DNA from: an uncultured Clostridia bacterium
Lineage (GTDB): Bacteria > Bacillota > Clostridia > Christensenellales > UBA1242
Length of the DNA: 44,023 nt
Direction of reading: 5' to 3'
Assembly: GCA_947366545.1 (NCBI GenBank)
Contig: CANBAL010000009.1
Location: 1 to 44,023 of the forward strand
How positions within the stretch are numbered: the first letter of the stretch is position 1; each line of letters starts with the position of its first letter. Below are positions 7,427 to 14,502 of the stretch, one piece after another. A program made the position numbers and the translations under genes. The notes below the pieces were generated by a model. It did no database searches and had not been told where the DNA came from. It saw only the letters and a list, made by a program, of their open reading frames with translations.

Positions 7427-9801
7427 GCTCTCCTCTTCATTAACTCTATGTATCTGTTTATTTCACTAGCATTGTCATATCTATCATAACCCTGCCCGTT
7501 TGGCACAAGCAGTGTTGGCGCCTTTTTAACATCAAATTTTTCAGTAAGTTCGTGCTCCTCTTCCGCATCTATGATTGTGTACTTAATTCCGGCCATATTC
7601 AAAAGTGCCTTTGCCATCTTACAATTTGGACAAGTTTTAGTTGTGAAAAGTAAAAGTTCTTTACCACATTTCTCGTTTGCCTCTAATTTAACACCCTCTT
7701 CCGCTTTAGCACAAGTCTTGCTACCCTTCATACGGGATTCGGCAATATTGTATACCTTTCTATCTTCAAATTCTTGAAGTTTTCCGTCGTTCCAGTTTTG
7801 TACTGGGCGGTAGTATCCAGTAATTCTGCTGTAAACCTCGGTTACCGCACCGCAGGTAGGACAGGTGTGGTGTTCACCAGTTATGTAACCATGCTCTTTA
7901 CATATAGAATATGTAGGAGACATAGTGTAATATGGGAGTTTATAGTTTTCAGCAATCTTTCTTACGAGTTGTGCTGTAGCCTGCCAAGAATCAAGTTTTT
8001 GACCAAGGAAGGCGTGGAATACGGTACCAGATGTATAAAGTGTCTGCAATTCATCTTGTACATCAAGGGCATCAAAGATATCTGCAGTATACCCAACAGG
8101 AAGATGTGAGGAGTTGGTATAGTATGGAGTTTTCCCTTCGTTTGCAGTAATGATATCTGGGAAGCGCTCTTTATCATGCTTAGCAAAACGATATGAGGTG
8201 GACTCTGCAGGTGTAGCCTCTAGGTTGTAAAGGTCTCCATACATTTCTTGGTAATCAGAAAGTCTTTCTCTCATGTGATTAAGTACTTTCTTTGTAAACT
8301 CTTGTCCCTTCTTATCGGTAAGGTCACACCTCAGCCAATTTGCATTGAGGCAAGCCTCGTTCATACCAACAAGACCGATTGTTGAAAAGTGATTATTAAA
8401 TGTGCCAAGATATCTCTTAGTATATGGATACAAACCAGCTTCTAGCAATTTTGTAATGGTTTCACGCTTTACCTTCAAACTGCGTGCTGAAATGTCCATA
8501 AGTTTGTCAAGGCGGTCAAAGAAATCTTCTTCATTTGCCGACTGATAAGCAATTCTAGGCATGTTAATTGTTACAACCCCAACAGAGCCAGTACTCTCAC
8601 CGCTACCAAAGAAACCACCAGATTTCTTGCGAAGTTCCCTAAGGTCAAGACGGAGACGGCAGCACATACTTCTTACATCTGAAGGCTCCATATCACTATT
8701 AATATAGTTTGAGAAATATGGAGTGCCATATTTTGAAGTCATCTCAAAAAGCAGACGATTGTTTTCAGTATCTGACCAGTCAAAGTTTTTAGTAATAGAA
8801 TATGTAGGAATAGGATACTGGAAACCACGACCATTTGCATCGCCCTCAATCATAATTTCAATAAAGGCTTTGTTTACCATTTCCATTTCTTTTGCGCAGT
8901 CTTTATACTTAAAGTCTTGATCCTTTCCACCGACGATGGCAGGCAGTTCAGCAAGGTCATTTGGCACCGTCCAGTCAAGAGTAATGTTTGTGAATGGCGC
9001 TTGAGTTCCCCACCTTGATGGAGTGTTAACACCATAAACGAAAGACTGTATACACTGTTTAACCTCTTTGTATGACAAATTATCAATCTTTACGAATGGA
9101 GCAAGATAGGTATCAAAAGAAGAGAATGCCTGCGCTCCTGCCCATTCATTTTGCATAATACCAAGGAAATTTACCATTTGATTGCAAAGTGTTGAAAGGT
9201 GTGAGGCTGGAGAAGATGATATCTTTCCAGGAATTCCACCTAATCCCTCCCGAATAAGTTGCTTGAGTGACCACCCAGCGCAATATCCAGTAAGCATTGA
9301 AAGATCATGAATATGTATATCGCAGTTTTTGTGTGCATTGCCAATTTCTTTATCATATATTTCGTTAAGCCAATAATTTGCAGTCATGGCACCTGAGTTA
9401 GATAAGATAAGACCACCAACAGAATATGTAACGGTTGAGTTTTCTTTAACACGCCAGTCAGACAAATTCAAATACTTGTCCATAGTTTTCTTGTAGTCCA
9501 TAAGTGTTTCATCTGCCTTGCGAATTTTTTCTCTATTCTTTCGGTATAGAATGTAGCATTTAGCAACATTGCCATAGCCATTATTCATAAGCACAGATTC
9601 TACCGTATCTTGAATGTCCTCTACTGTAGGGAATTTGTTTTCAAACTTTTCAGTAAGTTCAAGTTCTGTAAGTTTAGCAAGTTTTTTGCAATCCCTTACC
9701 TCTCCGTCACCTAACGCAAGCATTGCCCTTACTATAGCATTCTCGATTTTAGAGATATCATAGTCTACAACTCGTCCGTCTCTTTTGATAATTTTATCCA
9801 T
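7423..9801 (-). CDS. nrdD: anaerobic ribonucleoside-triphosphate reductase NrdD with fused C-terminal redoxin domain
   Basis: Glycyl-radical (class III) enzyme that makes dNTPs without oxygen. Residues 1 to about 90 are an ATP-cone (KRDGRVVDYDISKIE). The catalytic barrel follows, with MCCRLRLDLREL carrying the likely thiyl-radical cysteine and GSVGVVTINMPR. A zinc site (SICKEHG, then CPTCG) precedes the glycyl loop RITGYYRPVQNWN, whose predicted radical residue is Gly662. After a linker, residues 714-792 form a thioredoxin/glutaredoxin-like domain with a CPNC active site (724-727) and the usual cis-proline loop KAPT (Pro762). Most NrdDs end soon after the glycyl loop. GGAG lies ahead of the ATG. 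The promoter contains NrdR boxes, and trxB follows with an ATGA overlap. The fusion suggests thiol-dependent turnover rather than formate-dependent turnover. Confidence 0.95.
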   Translation of the reverse strand: MDKIIKRDGRVVDYDISKIENAIVRAMLALGDGEVRDCKKLAKLTELELTEKFENKFPTVEDIQDTVESVLMNNGYGNVAKCYILYRKNREKIRKADETLMDYKKTMDKYLNLSDWRVKENSTVTYSVGGLILSNSGAMTANYWLNEIYDKEIGNAHKNCDIHIHDLSMLTGYCAGWSLKQLIREGLGGIPGKISSSPASHLSTLCNQMVNFLGIMQNEWAGAQAFSSFDTYLAPFVKIDNLSYKEVKQCIQSFVYGVNTPSRWGTQAPFTNITLDWTVPNDLAELPAIVGGKDQDFKYKDCAKEMEMVNKAFIEIMIEGDANGRGFQYPIPTYSITKNFDWSDTENNRLLFEMTSKYGTPYFSNYINSDMEPSDVRSMCCRLRLDLRELRKKSGGFFGSGESTGSVGVVTINMPRIAYQSANEEDFFDRLDKLMDISARSLKVKRETITKLLEAGLYPYTKRYLGTFNNHFSTIGLVGMNEACLNANWLRCDLTDKKGQEFTKKVLNHMRERLSDYQEMYGDLYNLEATPAESTSYRFAKHDKERFPDIITANEGKTPYYTNSSHLPVGYTADIFDALDVQDELQTLYTSGTVFHAFLGQKLDSWQATAQLVRKIAENYKLPYYTMSPTYSICKEHGYITGEHHTCPTCGAVTEVYSRITGYYRPVQNWNDGKLQEFEDRKVYNIAESRMKGSKTCAKAEEGVKLEANEKCGKELLLFTTKTCPNCKMAKALLNMAGIKYTIIDAEEEHELTEKFDVKKAPTLLVPNGQGYDRYDNASEINRYIELMKRRA

Positions 9802-9842
9802 AATTTTTCTCCTTTTCCTTAGTCTTTTGCGACCTTGACTAC

Positions 9843-9872
9843 ATCATATCACCATACAATATATTGTGTCAA
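9843..9872 (-). promoter_or_regulatory. nrdD promoter
   Basis: On the minus strand a perfect TTGACA (9867-9872) and TATGAT (9843-9848) are 18 bases apart. An NrdR box fills the spacer. The transcript leader is about 35 bases, with GGAG ahead of the ATG. Confidence 0.85.
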
Positions 9873-9900
9873 GCGATTTTAAATACAATATATATTGTGT
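9854..9900. promoter_or_regulatory. tandem NrdR boxes over the nrdD promoter
   Basis: Box 1, ATACAATATATTGTGT (9854-9869), matches the known NrdR consensus (acaCwATATwGtgt type) with one deviation and lies between -35 and -10. Box 2, ATACAATATATATTGTGT (9883-9900), has the same half-sites but two extra central bases. The centres are 30 bp apart, close to three helical turns, as expected for cooperative binding of the ATP-cone repressor NrdR. The box 1 site should block RNA polymerase directly. Confidence 0.85.
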
Positions 9901-10000
9901 TTTTGAAAAATTTTACCCCTTTTTCCATAGGTATTATAGAGGCAATATCTATTAAAATATAACCATCCTCCAAAAACTCAAAAAATATTTTTTATAACAA

Positions 10001-10023
10001 AAAAAGAAAGCTGTTAACTTTCT
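10001..10023 (-). terminator. terminator after the methyltransferase pseudogene
   Basis: On the minus strand AGAAAG/CTTTCT with a 7-base loop is followed by seven T. Apart from this and the nrdD control region, 9802-10076 shows only AT-rich DNA. Confidence 0.7.
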
Positions 10024-10076
10024 CATCTTCTTTGATCTATATTTATTTCAATTTTGCAAAAAATGGTACCGTTAAT

Positions 10077-10671
10077 CTATTTTTTCAAAATCGCACAATA
10101 CCATTGCTCTTCTCTGCCCTCTCGTTTGTCACCTGAAACAAACTCATCTTTAAATTTAAACTTTTTTAATTTCTCATTTTGTTTAATAAATTTTCTAAAT
10201 GATCTTTGTGTGAATTCATTAAAGTGCTTGCCATACTTATTGTCGTATTCATTATCTCCAAATCTCGCACTAAAAAATAAAACCCCGTTTGATTTCAACG
10301 CTGTATATATCTTGAATAAAACTTTTTCAAGGTCTTGCCTATCCAAATGATGAATTGAGGCTAATGCCCAAACCCCATCAAACTTTTCAACATAGTCCAT
10401 ATCTTGAAACAACATACATTTAACTGGTTGTTCTAGTAAATTTGAAGCAAAATGACAAAATTCTTTTCCTCCATCAATCGCTTCCACTTTATAACCCATC
10501 TTTTTTAAAATGATATGAATCTCTTCCGCTGCCACAACCAACATCTAAAATTGTACCACCTTCTGGTATATATTTTAAAAAAACTTTGTAATAATCCGAA
10601 TTATCAACATTGATTGTTCTCATAATATAGTCAGCAAATTTTTGATTAAATATTTCATGCGTATTATTCAT
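10077..10671 (-). pseudogene. frameshifted class I SAM-dependent methyltransferase
   Basis: Two overlapping minus-strand frames make one methyltransferase of about 195 residues. The first (from ATG 10671, with AAGGAG upstream) reads TILDVGCGSGRDSYHFKK, which is SAM motif I. It then hits a stop three codons past the break. The second frame continues with MGYKVEAIDGG (motif II acidic position), FDGVWALASIHHL and the rest of a Methyltransf_11/25-type fold. The break is at a run of six A on the minus strand (10501-10506), and removing one A restores a single reading frame. It could be a recent inactivation, a phase-variable homopolymer or a sequencing error. It follows the cupin gene by 62 bases, probably on the same transcript. 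The substrate is unknown. Confidence 0.8.
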
Positions 10672-10733
10672 GATATTCTCCTTAAAAGAGTTTTTATTAC
10701 ATAACGAATTTTTGATTTTGCAAAAATCAGAAG

Positions 10734-11069
10734 TTATTTAGTTCTAATAAAAACAGCTTCAAATGTTTCATTTCCTGTATTCCTTTGTTCGTGAAATTCT
10801 CCGCGTGGAAAAATAAAGAAATCTCCTACATGAAACTCATATTCGCCGTCTTCATCTCTAACAATACCATTTCCTTTAAGTACATACATAAACTCATTAC
10901 AGTCATCGTGCTTATGCCATTCAAAAACTCCTCCAGCACGCAGCCAACCATGTGTTATTCCCTGTATATTTTTCACTTCATCGTTTGCTACAAACAGTTT
11001 TCTACTTCCCGCACCATCATGTGCTGGCTCTAATCTTACACTTTCCTTAGATTTTTTAATGACTTTCAT
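10734..11069 (-). CDS. cupin-domain protein
   Basis: Small single-domain cupin of 111 residues. The metal-site motif FEWHKHDDCNEFMYVLKG (HxH with downstream E) is followed by the second cupin motif GDFFIFPRGEFH, together giving the beta-barrel metal-binding pocket. The ORF track starts at 11132, inside the tRNA-Leu gene. The ATG at 11069 has GGGAGGG 6 bases upstream and is the real start. Only 35 bases separate it from the 3' end of tRNA-Leu and no promoter is obvious there, so it is probably transcribed together with the tRNA and the following methyltransferase. Members of this family include sugar isomerases, dioxygenases and sensors. No substrate can be inferred. Confidence 0.85.
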   Translation of the reverse strand: MKVIKKSKESVRLEPAHDGAGSRKLFVANDEVKNIQGITHGWLRAGGVFEWHKHDDCNEFMYVLKGNGIVRDEDGEYEFHVGDFFIFPRGEFHEQRNTGNETFEAVFIRTK

Positions 11070-11104
11070 AATCCCTCCCAAAATATTTTTGTCATAGCTG
11101 CACT

Positions 11105-11190
11105 TGGTGCGGATAGTGAGAGTTGAACTCACAAGATGTTACCATCACAAGTACCTGAAACTTGCGCGTCTGCCATTCCGCCATATCCGC
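11105..11190 (-). tRNA. tRNA-Leu (anticodon CAG)
   Basis: Acceptor arm GCGGATA/TATCCGC, encoded ACCA end, anticodon stem CAAGT/ACTTG around loop TTCAGGT (anticodon CAG, codon CUG), and a long variable arm GATGGTAACATC typical of leucine tRNAs. The T loop is TTCAACT. Length is 86 with the CCA. Confidence 0.96.
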
Positions 11191-11221
11191 TTATATCGCA
11201 TTATACAGTAAGTGCAAGGCT

Positions 11222-11251
11222 AGTATATAACATACAACTCTACATTGTCAA
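11222..11251 (-). promoter_or_regulatory. promoter of tRNA-Leu (and probably cupin and methyltransferase)
   Basis: On the minus strand a perfect TTGACA (11246-11251) and TATACT (11222-11227) are 18 bases apart. A second TATAAT occurs at 11200-11205 but has no fitting -35. Confidence 0.7.
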
Positions 11252-11257
11252 GTTAAT

Positions 11258-11284
11258 AAAAGGTGCAAATTAATTGCACCTTTT
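11258..11284. terminator. terminator after lemA
   Basis: An 11-bp perfect stem AAAAGGTGCAA/TTGCACCTTTT with loop ATTAA ends 2 bases before the lemA stop codon and is followed by T residues on the minus strand. Confidence 0.85.
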
Positions 11285-11286
11285 AA

Positions 11287-11859
11287 TTAGAATTGCACTT
11301 TAACATTTTTGCGTTCTTCTGGGGCTTCAACCTCAAAGAGTTCACGCTTTTCAAACTTAAACCATTTTGCAATTATGGAACTTGGGAAAACTTCTCTTTT
11401 TGTATTGTAGATTTTAACAGTGCCATTATAGTACTTTCTTGCGGAAACAAGTTCTGCCTCTATTTCATTTAATGTTTTCATAAGTTCAGTAAAATGCTTA
11501 TCTGCTTTTAAGTCTGGATAATTCTCTGTTACCTTGAAAAGCGATTTCAATGTGCTTGAAAGGGCGTTCTCTTTCTTTATTTTCTCCCCGCCATTTGCAT
11601 TCATAGCATCATAGCGTGCACGCATAACTCCTTCAAGGGCCTCGCTTTCATGTTTTGCATAACCTTTTACAGTTTCCACTAAGTTTGGAATAACATCATA
11701 TCTCTTTTTAAGATATACATCCATAGTGGAAAATGCTTCATCCACATTGTTTCTGTGCCTAATAAATCCGTTGTATGTTGCCACAAGCCATATTGCAAAG
11801 ATAATGCCAAGCAAAGCAATGACTCCCACAACAATAAGTGCTATTTCTCCTCCGCTCAT
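11287..11859 (-). CDS. lemA: LemA family membrane protein
   Basis: One N-terminal membrane segment (about residues 6-28, ALIVVGVIALLGIIFAIWLV) is followed by the conserved LemA start YNGFIRHRNNVDEAFSTMDV and a four-helix coiled-coil-rich domain, RYDVIPNLVETVKGY being typical. At 190 residues it is a usual LemA length. The AGGAGG ribosome binding site is strong. It is a single-gene unit with TTTAAC-17-TATAAT upstream and a clean terminator. LemA proteins are widespread, and their function is not settled. Many are paired with YgcG/TPM or HtpX genes, which are absent here. Confidence 0.93.
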   Translation of the reverse strand: MSGGEIALIVVGVIALLGIIFAIWLVATYNGFIRHRNNVDEAFSTMDVYLKKRYDVIPNLVETVKGYAKHESEALEGVMRARYDAMNANGGEKIKKENALSSTLKSLFKVTENYPDLKADKHFTELMKTLNEIEAELVSARKYYNGTVKIYNTKREVFPSSIIAKWFKFEKRELFEVEAPEERKNVKVQF

Positions 11860-11882
11860 ATAAACCTCCTATTTATATTGTT

Positions 11883-11911
11883 ATTATACCATATTATATA
11901 AATTTGTTAAA
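11883..11911 (-). promoter_or_regulatory. promoter of lemA
   Basis: On the minus strand TTTAAC and a perfect TATAAT (11883-11888) are 17 bases apart, about 24 bases from the ATG. The -35 is weak. Confidence 0.55.
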
Positions 11912-11912
11912 C

Positions 11913-11940
11913 AAAAATAGCGAATTATTCGCTATTTTTT
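11913..11940 (-). terminator. terminator of tilS overlapping its stop codon
   Basis: A 12-bp stem AAAAATAGCGAA/TTCGCTATTTTT with a 3-base loop. The tilS TAG (11932-11934) lies within the stem. Confidence 0.85.
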
Positions 11941-13263
11941 CACTTCAATCATATATCCAAGGGTTGCATTTTCGTCAAGTTTCACCTTTTCGCTAATTTC
12001 CACCCCTGCAATAGCATACACCTCATTCCCGTCAGCAAGCACTGGAATATTATCACGCTGGCGCACCGGTATCTTCTTATCTATAAAGTAGCTTTTTAGT
12101 TTTTTAGTTCCACCGCCGAATTTAGTAAACATATCTCCGTCTTGTCTAAAACGCCATACTGCTGACTTAGGCAGTTTTTTATAATCTATGTAAAGTCTAC
12201 CTTCGCAAGGCTCAAACGATTTTACTCTTTTAATGTTCACCTTACCAAAATTTGCCACTTCAAACTCGCCACATTTAAAAGGTTGATTTAATGTGGTCTC
12301 TTCTTGTTTCCTATTCGAGATTGTTACATAATCATATTCTTTAAATACGATTGCATCAAAAGGAAGGTATAACCTATTGCCATTAGCACCATTAATTGCA
12401 AGGTCTTTTATTGCCCGAAGGTGTTTTCTTTCTATATCACATGTAATGCCAATACCCTTCAGCGCTTTAAAAATCACCCTAGTAACTATTGAGTTTGGAT
12501 AAAGGAAATAACTGCTTGGAATTCTTACCAACTTATCTTCAAACATCATAGCGTCTGCGTAGATGTGAGAATTAATATATTCGTCATCATCCGTCACACT
12601 CTGCCCAAAGGCTGTAATAGCGTTAACTGCATTAGGCCATCTTTTTAAGATGTCTTTCATAATCACATTACGCACATAGTTGCGGTTATAGGAAGTATCA
12701 CTGTTCGTATAATCATCCACATATTCAATTTGATGCTCAGAGAGATAATTCAAAATTTCTTCTTTGGTTGTTGTCAGCATAGGTCTAATATATACATGGT
12801 CGCGTATAGGCTCCATTCCCTTCGCCCCAGCAACACCAGCGCCCCTAAAAATATGCATAAGAATTGTCTCGGCTTGGTCAAGTGCGTGATGAGCAAGTGC
12901 AATTTTATCAACAACTCCTTTTCTTAATAAAGTATTAAACACCCCATACCTACCGTCACGAGCAGCGGTCTCCAAACTTACATTTTTATCCTTCGCGAGT
13001 TTTGGTGCATCAATACGGAATTTATAAAATCTCACGCCAAGTTCTTTTGCCTTTTCCTTAACAAAGTCTGCATCCATGTAACTATTTTCTCTTATTCCGT
13101 GGTCGACATGAATCGCAATAACCTCAATATCATATTTCTGTTGATTCTCTGCCAAAAAGGAAAGTAGTGCCATTGAGTCACTTCCGCCACTTACACCAAC
13201 ACCGATAACATCCCCTGCTTTAATTAATTTTTGCTTGTCAATAAATTCAATAGTCGATAACAT
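11932..13263 (-). CDS. tilS: tRNA(Ile)-lysidine synthase TilS
   Basis: ATP-dependent enzyme that converts C34 of tRNA-Ile(CAU) to lysidine, needed to read AUA codons. The N-terminal PP-loop is GVSGGSDSMALL, followed by AIHVDHGIREN and the HHALDQAETILM segment of the family. The C-terminal TilS_C region includes RFRQDGDMFTKFGGGTKKLK. The ORF track starts at a TTG at 13284, but that codon lies inside the -10 box of the promoter. The ATG at 13263 has GGAG 7 bases upstream, giving 443 residues. It is the only gene of its transcript, ending in the hairpin at 11913-11940. The common neighbours hpt and ftsH are absent. Confidence 0.95.
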   Translation of the reverse strand: MLSTIEFIDKQKLIKAGDVIGVGVSGGSDSMALLSFLAENQQKYDIEVIAIHVDHGIRENSYMDADFVKEKAKELGVRFYKFRIDAPKLAKDKNVSLETAARDGRYGVFNTLLRKGVVDKIALAHHALDQAETILMHIFRGAGVAGAKGMEPIRDHVYIRPMLTTTKEEILNYLSEHQIEYVDDYTNSDTSYNRNYVRNVIMKDILKRWPNAVNAITAFGQSVTDDDEYINSHIYADAMMFEDKLVRIPSSYFLYPNSIVTRVIFKALKGIGITCDIERKHLRAIKDLAINGANGNRLYLPFDAIVFKEYDYVTISNRKQEETTLNQPFKCGEFEVANFGKVNIKRVKSFEPCEGRLYIDYKKLPKSAVWRFRQDGDMFTKFGGGTKKLKSYFIDKKIPVRQRDNIPVLADGNEVYAIAGVEISEKVKLDENATLGYMIEVKK

Positions 13264-13283
13264 ATTTTTACTCCATGCACTCA

Positions 13284-13312
13284 ATTATACTCCAAAATAT
13301 AACTTTGTGCAA
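13284..13312 (-). promoter_or_regulatory. promoter of tilS
   Basis: On the minus strand TTGCAC (13307-13312) and a perfect TATAAT (13284-13289) are 17 bases apart. The predicted start of transcription, near 13277, rules out the upstream TTG as start codon. Confidence 0.8.
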
Positions 13313-13456
13313 GGTTAATTTTTAAAATTTTCTTTATTTTTATGAATTTTATCTAATTTTATTATAATATCGCAATTTTTGAGTACTTTAATTAATTTCT
13401 CTGGCTATGTGGTAACATGACTTTAAGAAATGTCCTGCATTTTACAGAGGTGATTT

Positions 13457-13657
13457 ATGGTTGGAGAACGAATAAAATCATTAAGAACTGAGAAGAATTT
13501 ATCACAAGAGTCCCTTGCTAAAAAAATCCAGTCAAACCAAAAGCAAATCAGCAAGTGGGAGCTAAACAAAATCGAACCAAATATTGATGCCCTTTCCCGT
13601 CTTGCCGACTATTTTGAGGTGAGTGTAGATTATCTTATAGGTCGCGCTGATTACTAA
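13457..13657 (+). CDS. small XRE-family helix-turn-helix regulator
   Basis: 66 residues consisting of a single Cro/CI-type HTH domain: KSLRTEKNLSQESLAKKI (helices 1-2), QKQISKWELN (recognition helix) and a closing YFEVSVDYLIGR segment that is typical of Xre/SinR-like proteins. There is no sensor or dimerisation domain beyond this. GAGGTGA lies 5 bases before the ATG. A TATAAT at 13363-13368 has only a weak -35 at about 17 bases, so the promoter is uncertain, and about 85 bases of leader lie between. walJ begins 41 bases after the stop with its own promoter. The target genes are unknown, and possible operators near 13380-13450 show no clear palindrome. Confidence 0.9.
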   Translation: MVGERIKSLRTEKNLSQESLAKKIQSNQKQISKWELNKIEPNIDALSRLADYFEVSVDYLIGRADY

Positions 13658-13663
13658 AAATAA

Positions 13664-13692
13664 TTGAAAAAACTCCATAAATATGTTATAAT
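13664..13692 (+). promoter_or_regulatory. leaderless-type promoter of walJ-htrA
   Basis: TTGAAA (13664-13669), a 17-base spacer and a perfect TATAAT (13687-13692) are followed by 6 bases and then the ATG at 13699. No ribosome binding site is present. Confidence 0.8.
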
Positions 13693-13698
13693 ACACGC

Positions 13699-14481
13699 AT
13701 GCGAATAATAAATCTTTCTTCGGGAAGTGACGGAAATCTTACATACCTTGAAAGTGACCACGCCAAAGTTTTAATTGACGCGGGTCTTTCTTGTAACGAA
13801 ATTGTAAAAAGGCTTGGACTTTTATCTGTAAGACCAGAAGAAATTAATGCTATTTTTTTAACTCATGAACATACTGACCACACAAAAGGCGTAGATATTT
13901 TCTCGGGTAAATACAATACACCCGTATTTGCACATGAAAAAGTGTGGACCACCTTTGACCAGAAAGCAAATCGTATTTCTTCTTTAAATAGAAAAACCTT
14001 TGATAAGGCATTTTCTTTTTCTGATTTAGATATCTTACCCGTAGAAATTCCACATGATGTGCCTTGTTTTGGATATAGTTTTTTTCAAAATGACAAAAAG
14101 ATAAGTATTTTGACGGATTTAGGACATACTAATGACAGAATACTAAATAGTATTGCAAACAGTCAGTTGGTATATCTTGAGGCAAACTACGATAAGGAAA
14201 TGCTGATGAAGGGAACTAAGTATCCCCTTTCACTTAAGATGCGAATAAGCGGGCCAAATGGTCACCTTTCAAATGAGGATAGTTATAATGCACTTGAGTA
14301 CTTAGTAAGCACTGGGACAAGGCAGGTTGTCCTTTCACATCTCAGCAAAGAAAATAATACCCCCGACCTTGCTTATGACTATATGTGCGAGCATCTTCTA
14401 ATGCAAGGTATTGAGGAAGGCGTGGATGTAAAAATTGATGTGGCATCCACAAGGCCAGGAGTTTTCTTTAGATTAAAATAG
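13699..14481 (+). CDS. walJ: WalJ (YycJ) metallo-beta-lactamase-fold exonuclease
   Basis: Metal-dependent hydrolase of the YycJ/WalJ family, linked in Bacillus and Streptococcus to cell-wall control and 5'-3' DNA exonuclease activity. The start MRIINLSSGSDGN matches the family N-terminus. The metal site THEHTDH includes H56, H58, D60 and H61, and later HDVP and SHLS histidines complete it. Length of 260 is standard. It is followed after 21 bases by an HtrA-like protease, the same order as at the end of the wal operon in Bacillus, but here it is detached from walR/walK. There is no Shine-Dalgarno sequence, and the TATAAT 6 bases from the ATG predicts a leaderless message. Confidence 0.93.
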   Translation: MRIINLSSGSDGNLTYLESDHAKVLIDAGLSCNEIVKRLGLLSVRPEEINAIFLTHEHTDHTKGVDIFSGKYNTPVFAHEKVWTTFDQKANRISSLNRKTFDKAFSFSDLDILPVEIPHDVPCFGYSFFQNDKKISILTDLGHTNDRILNSIANSQLVYLEANYDKEMLMKGTKYPLSLKMRISGPNGHLSNEDSYNALEYLVSTGTRQVVLSHLSKENNTPDLAYDYMCEHLLMQGIEEGVDVKIDVASTRPGVFFRLK

Positions 14482-14502
14482 CCAACGACGAAGGGAGGAA
14501 AA

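Noticed and set aside
10501-10506. Programmed ribosomal frameshift at the A6 run in the methyltransferase
   Set aside because: The shift needed is +1, not -1. No stimulatory structure or internal Shine-Dalgarno stands out, and a simple indel or sequencing error explains it better.
11070-11132. Upstream extension of the cupin gene given by the ORF track
   Set aside because: The extension runs into the tRNA-Leu gene and has no ribosome site. The ATG at 11069 has GGGAGGG.
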